DNA from: a virus
Virus record (IMG/VR): IMGVR_UViG_3300043395_001550
Location: 1 to 54,108 of that record
Direction: 5' to 3' (one strand)
Length of the DNA stretch: 54,108 nucleotides
Made by a program: the position numbers and the translations under genes. The notes below the pieces were generated by a model that saw only the letters and a list, made by a program, of their open reading frames with translations, had not been told where the DNA came from and did not search any database. Shown in pieces: positions 50,452-54,108 of the stretch (the first letter of the stretch is position 1; the number at the start of each line of letters is the position of its first letter).

Positions 50452-52122
50452 TCAACTAGACATATTGCCTAGAGGATATGAAATTTTATTTGGGTGAAAA
50501 TTAAAACACCCATAATAAGCTTTACCATAACAGTTGCTTTCTGCAAGTGCCACAGTTTGTCCTTTTTGCCCAATCCAAGAATTGAGATTATCTTCAGTTA
50601 ATTCATGAGGATGTCCATCATGTGCTGGAATATCAACCCATTCAAATATTCTTAAGACTGGTGCTGCCCTCTTTGCATTCTCAATAATTTTTTGTGGATC
50701 AATTGTATGCTGTAAGCAATTATAAATCCAAACCTCATCCCAACCAGATTCATCTATATTCTCTGCACAATCAACAAGAACCTCAATATTCTTGGACTTA
50801 TATCTTTGAACAGTCCAATCTGGATATGCAATTGGGTCTACAACCTTTCCCTTTGGTAGATTGTAGCATTTTAACATCATAGAAGTTGGTCCACCACCAA
50901 TATCCAAAACTGCTTTGTTCTGAGCGTCAAAAGAATAATAACTTTGAGTGATGCTCATATACTTTGCATAAACATAATGCTTTAGATCTTCACCATAAGT
51001 ATTTGTACAATCTCCCCAGAAACTCTTTTCATGATCGTAAATATCATCATCACCTCTCAATTGATACCATCCTTTACGATGTAAGTCATTTAGTTGCATA
51101 AAAATCTTATCATATTTTTTCCCACATGCGTCTAGACTATATTTGGATCTAGCAGTATCGGCAATATATTTTCTATCCAACTCATCAACATCTTTAACGG
51201 CATCTAACCAGTCTTGAAGAGTATGGCAACGGAATCCCATTCCTTCCTGAACGGTTTCTGTCATAGCACCATAATCAACAGAAATAACCGGAGTTCCACA
51301 TAACATCGCTTCCACAGACATTCCACAGAAGGGTTCAATAAAATTAGAAGGTGCTAAGATTGCCTTTGCATTTCGCAAAAAATCACTTCTTTCTTTTCCG
51401 TGAATTGGACCACCATAATGAATATTTGGATGACTCCATTCAGAAGCATCACCTTGCCCATGAAGAATGATTGGAACATCACAATTGTCTGCAATTGCCT
51501 TAATTGTGTCAAGTCCTTTTACTGAACAAATTCTTCCAAGAAAAGCAAGATATTGTCCTGGTTCATATCTTGGTTCCCAATCATCCAAATCATAGTAATT
51601 TGGAACTACCCATTCATAATTTCTACCGCTTCTTTTTTCTTTTTCTTGGTGGTTATGCATCCACGCATATGATTCAAAAATGCGAAAACTATTAGGCATC
51701 AAAATTGAGTATCCAATCCCAGTTTCAACATGTTGGTGATTCGGAAACTCATTCATTAAAATTGAATGAGCATGTCCAAATGGATGACAAATAATGTCTT
51801 GGGGTTTTATTCTTTCCCTTAATGCCGGTATAAGTTTTGATTCAAATAATTGATGCGGCACACTTCCAATTGTAGCATCATCTCCATAAAATGTGGTGGG
51901 ATTTCTTTCCCCAAAACATTTTCTATACTCTTCATCTGTAAGCATCACCACTTTCTCATCAGCGGTGCTTTCAGACCCCTCATTACTATATTCAATAATC
52001 TTATATCCATACATCTGCATCATTTTTGGAAAACGTAGAGCCTTTCCAGTAAAAGCACAATGGCTAAATGATTCCTGATGTTTGGTATGAAAGATTCCAA
52101 TCAAATGCAAAGTGGGTTTCAT
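50452..52122 (-). CDS. Glycosyltransferase-methyltransferase fusion (556 aa)
   Basis: N-terminal half is a GT-B family 4-type glycosyltransferase: LAFLGRICSVKGLDTI (about 191-206), VPIILHGQG, FIEPFCGMSVEAMLCGTPVI (about 259-278) with the conserved Glu residues. The C-terminal part (about 395-500) is a class I SAM fold: KAVLDIGGGPTSMML and WIYNCLQHTIDPQKIIENAK. Both halves look intact. Likely transfers and methylates a sugar on DNA, protein or host surface; substrate unknown. No ribosome site; weak promoter at 52139. Confidence 0.8.
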   Translation of the reverse strand: MKPTLHLIGIFHTKHQESFSHCAFTGKALRFPKMMQMYGYKIIEYSNEGSESTADEKVVMLTDEEYRKCFGERNPTTFYGDDATIGSVPHQLFESKLIPALRERIKPQDIICHPFGHAHSILMNEFPNHQHVETGIGYSILMPNSFRIFESYAWMHNHQEKEKRSGRNYEWVVPNYYDLDDWEPRYEPGQYLAFLGRICSVKGLDTIKAIADNCDVPIILHGQGDASEWSHPNIHYGGPIHGKERSDFLRNAKAILAPSNFIEPFCGMSVEAMLCGTPVISVDYGAMTETVQEGMGFRCHTLQDWLDAVKDVDELDRKYIADTARSKYSLDACGKKYDKIFMQLNDLHRKGWYQLRGDDDIYDHEKSFWGDCTNTYGEDLKHYVYAKYMSITQSYYSFDAQNKAVLDIGGGPTSMMLKCYNLPKGKVVDPIAYPDWTVQRYKSKNIEVLVDCAENIDESGWDEVWIYNCLQHTIDPQKIIENAKRAAPVLRIFEWVDIPAHDGHPHELTEDNLNSWIGQKGQTVALAESNCYGKAYYGCFNFHPNKISYPLGNMSS

Positions 52123-52138
52123 ATTTAAAATGATATAT

Positions 52139-52168
52139 TCTATAATACTATTTAATCCTATAAGTCAA
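52139..52168 (-). promoter_or_regulatory. Weak sigma70-type promoter TTGACT-N18-TATAGA
   Basis: -35 TTGACT (52163-52168) overlaps the end of the glycine-rich gene; -10 TATAGA (52139-52144) is 16 nt ahead of the fusion gene start. Confidence 0.45.
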
Positions 52169-53057
52169 TCGTATTTGTTGATGGGAATGCTCTGTTTGGT
52201 CCCCAAATAATTCTTACTGCACCATTTCCACCAGCCGCTTGTTCAACCGTTGTATTATCTGCACCACAACCACCACCACCATAAGTTCCAGGTGTTGACA
52301 GGACACTAGTGCTATAAACGTTTCCGGGTGGAGTTCCTCCTGCAGCAACGTGTTGAGAAGCATTACCTCCACCCGAACCACCAGCGCCACCGGCACCATC
52401 AGCAGAAGAACCGGCACCACCAGCACCATTAGCACCCGATCCTAAAACACCTACACCACCACCAGATCCCGCAGAGTCTGCAGATCCACCACATCCTCCT
52501 CCTCCGCCTCCTCCGCCAGATCCAGCAGAACCGTTTCCATTTGCTGGAGTTGCATTATATCCTCCACCATTTCCACCATTTCCAGTATATCCACCTGCTC
52601 CACCACCGCCGCCTGATCCAGCAGTCGATGCATTTCTACTTCCACCAGATCCACCATTTCCACCCCCCTCACCAACAAATGTTCCTCCAGTACCCACAAC
52701 ATCAGAGGTTACAGCTCCACCACCACCACCTTTACCAGCAACAGTAGTATTATTGATAAAATAACTTTCTCCACCAGCACCAGCTGTTCCTGCAGTTGCT
52801 CTTGTTCCACCTTGTCCCACAACGACAGTATAAGTTGTTCCTGGAACAACTGGAATATTATTTTTCCACCCAAGACCACCACCACCTGCTCCAGATGCTC
52901 CGCTAGTATTAGCTGCTGATCCACCACCAGCTCCTACACAAACTACATCAACAAAAAAAACATCATCTGGACATATCCAACTAGTGGTTCCCGGAGTTGT
53001 AAAAAGAGCTTGTCCTACCGGTATATCAACCAAAAATGCCGCAGTATATACTGTCAT
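52158..53057 (-). CDS. Glycine-rich adhesin-like protein (299 aa)
   Basis: Starts MTVYTAAFLVDIPVGQALFT. Residues about 45-275 have many poly-Gly blocks (GAGGGG, GGGGGGGG) separated by short hydrophobic turns, like the polyglycine sandwich of phage S16-type gp38 adhesins. The end GAVRIIWGPNRAFPSTNTI is a familiar capping sequence of glycine-rich phage tail proteins. It directly follows the collagen-like fibre, so it may sit at its tip. Confidence 0.75.
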   Translation of the reverse strand: MTVYTAAFLVDIPVGQALFTTPGTTSWICPDDVFFVDVVCVGAGGGSAANTSGASGAGGGGLGWKNNIPVVPGTTYTVVVGQGGTRATAGTAGAGGESYFINNTTVAGKGGGGGAVTSDVVGTGGTFVGEGGGNGGSGGSRNASTAGSGGGGGAGGYTGNGGNGGGYNATPANGNGSAGSGGGGGGGGCGGSADSAGSGGGVGVLGSGANGAGGAGSSADGAGGAGGSGGGNASQHVAAGGTPPGNVYSTSVLSTPGTYGGGGCGADNTTVEQAAGGNGAVRIIWGPNRAFPSTNTIDL

Positions 53058-53058
53058 A

Positions 53059-54108
53059 TTACGTCAACCCCGCTCCAGTAATTACATATTCATTTGCAGC
53101 AACACAGAGTATATTTCCAAGTCCCTTCTGAGCTAATTGCCTTGGTCCAGTTGAAGCCGTTCCAGCCCAACGAAGTTGAACCCCCGTTCCAGATGGGGTA
53201 ATTGTTCTAGTTGATACGCCAACATTATAAATGATGCACATACTACCCGTTGAGAAACCGGTTGATGCGTTAATAGTTACGTTTGCATCTATGATAGTGA
53301 ACTTTCCTTGATCACTTGAAACAAGAGTTGTGTTTGTGCTTGATGGAATTCCAACTGGCGATACTCCTGTGGCACCAGTTACACCAGTAACACCCGTGGC
53401 ACCTGTAGGTCCTGTAACACCAGTTACACCTTGAGCACCCGTGGCACCTGTAGGTCCAGTAACACCCTGAGCACCCGTGGCACCTGTAGGTCCTGTAAGA
53501 CCATCAATTCCTTGGACACCCGTAGCACCGGTGGGTCCTGTAACACCAGTAACACCCGTGGCACCTGTAGGTCCTGTGACACCATCAATTCCCTGAACAC
53601 CTGTGGCTCCAGTAGATCCTATACCTGTGGCACCTTGAACACCCGTAGCACCGGTGGGTCCAGTTACACCATCAATTCCTTGGACACCAGTTGCCCCTGT
53701 AGATCCTATGCCTGTTGCGCCAGTAATACCTATAACGCCAGTCGCTCCAGTAGGTCCAGTTACACCATCAATTCCTTGGACACCGGTGGCACCTGTAGGT
53801 CCTGTAACACCAGTAATACCTTGGACTCCCGTGGCCCCAGTAGATCCTATACCCGTGGCACCAGTAATACCTATGACACCCGTAGCACCTGTAGGTCCTG
53901 TGACACCCTGAGCACCCGTAGCACCAGTAGGTCCTGTGACACCAGTAACACCAGTTGCTCCAGTAGGTCCTGTAACGCCACTAACACCCTGAACACCAGT
54001 TGCCCCTGTAGATCCTATGCCTGTTGCGCCAGTAATACCTATAACGCCAGTCGCTCCAGTAGGTCCTGTTACACCCACAAATCAAGAGCCACCGGTGGCG
54101 CCAGTGGG
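53059..54108 (-). CDS. Collagen-like fibre protein, N-terminus outside window
   Basis: Gly-X-Y repeats ([22 protein letters not shown]) cover the visible N-terminal two thirds; the recurrent GIGST breaks the triplet register. The last 100 residues form a globular end with [20 protein letters not shown]. The frame is open from 54081 down to 53059. An in-frame TGA at 54082-54084 separates it from PTGATGGS codons upstream that are in the same repeat, so the stop may be a sequencing or assembly error, or the gene is broken. The GTG at 54078 is not a convincing start. Confidence 0.75.
53370..54078 (-). repeat. Collagen-type tandem repeats
   Basis: 9-bp and longer units encoding GPT/GAT/GVT triplets. 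Longer blocks recur with few changes (for example around 53690-53760 and 54000-54065), so copy number may vary and short-read assembly is unreliable here. Confidence 0.85.

Noticed and set aside
53654-53911. Long plus-strand open frame of Pro/Val repeats
   Set aside because: It is the antisense of the collagen repeats on the minus strand; composition is forced by the repeat.
53370-54078. Regularly spaced repeats that could suggest a CRISPR array
   Set aside because: Repeats are in frame and encode Gly-X-Y; no constant repeat with unique spacers.

Overview
The window is about 54 kb of a T4-like myovirus that very probably infects marine cyanobacteria (Synechococcus or Prochlorococcus). The evidence is a T4 baseplate and tail set (gp4, gp48, gp53, gp54, gp26, gp51, gp27-like, gp5), T4 replication and late-transcription genes (gp32, gp59, gp33), and the auxiliary gene mix typical of cyanomyoviruses (phoH, speD, thyX, a PRPP synthetase, a LOG-type nucleotide hydrolase, a DUF1825-like gene, glutaredoxins). 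No photosynthesis gene, tRNA or CRISPR array is visible. The right edge stops inside a collagen-like repeat, so the window may be a contig end.

Layout. 1-4.1 kb: late structural genes and a small lipoprotein. 4.1-9.2 kb: a packed minus-strand run of small genes with a glutaredoxin that lacks the usual first active-site Cys, then prs, a LOG-family gene and a SprT-like protease. 9.4-20.7 kb: tail-fibre-like proteins of 225, 1085 and 1996 aa, with three related plus-strand genes inserted between the last two. 20.8-22.5 kb: a short sigma70-promoted block of small genes plus a methyltransferase-fold gene, embedded in the structural region. 22.6-38.9 kb: fibre and baseplate genes, including gp5, a gp27-like hub protein and two very large hub or tape-measure-like proteins that each carry a cell-wall hydrolase domain. 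39.0-41.4 kb: gp4, an unknown, gp48 and gp53 on the plus strand. 41.4-50.4 kb: replication and nucleotide-metabolism genes (gp32, gp59, gp33, RecB-like nuclease, phoH, thyX, speD, glutaredoxin, HNH) with many small overlapping genes. 50.4-54.1 kb: a glycosyltransferase-methyltransferase fusion, a glycine-rich adhesin-like protein and a collagen-like fibre.

Two promoter classes can be read directly. T4-type late promoters (NATAAATA) lie 22-40 nt ahead of most structural genes on both strands. Host-type sigma70 promoters (TTGACA/TATAAT-like, 16-18 nt spacers) lie ahead of early or metabolic genes, often inside the end of the preceding gene or overlapping a terminator. Most minus-strand genes touch or overlap through ATGA or TGATG junctions, implying translational coupling. 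LOG plus prs could turn nucleoside monophosphates into ribose-5-phosphate and then PRPP, while thyX and the glutaredoxins support DNA precursor supply.

The most unusual items are a 55-codon gene bracketed by a perfect 13-bp inverted repeat and a 27-bp imperfect direct repeat (47.34-47.59 kb), the plus-strand paralog triplet with identical ends and different middles (13.4-14.7 kb), a possible terminator-ended small RNA near 20.74-20.80 kb, and promoters that overlap terminators at 46.9 and 7.93 kb. No stretch longer than 300 bases lacks a gene once the small genes found by hand are included.
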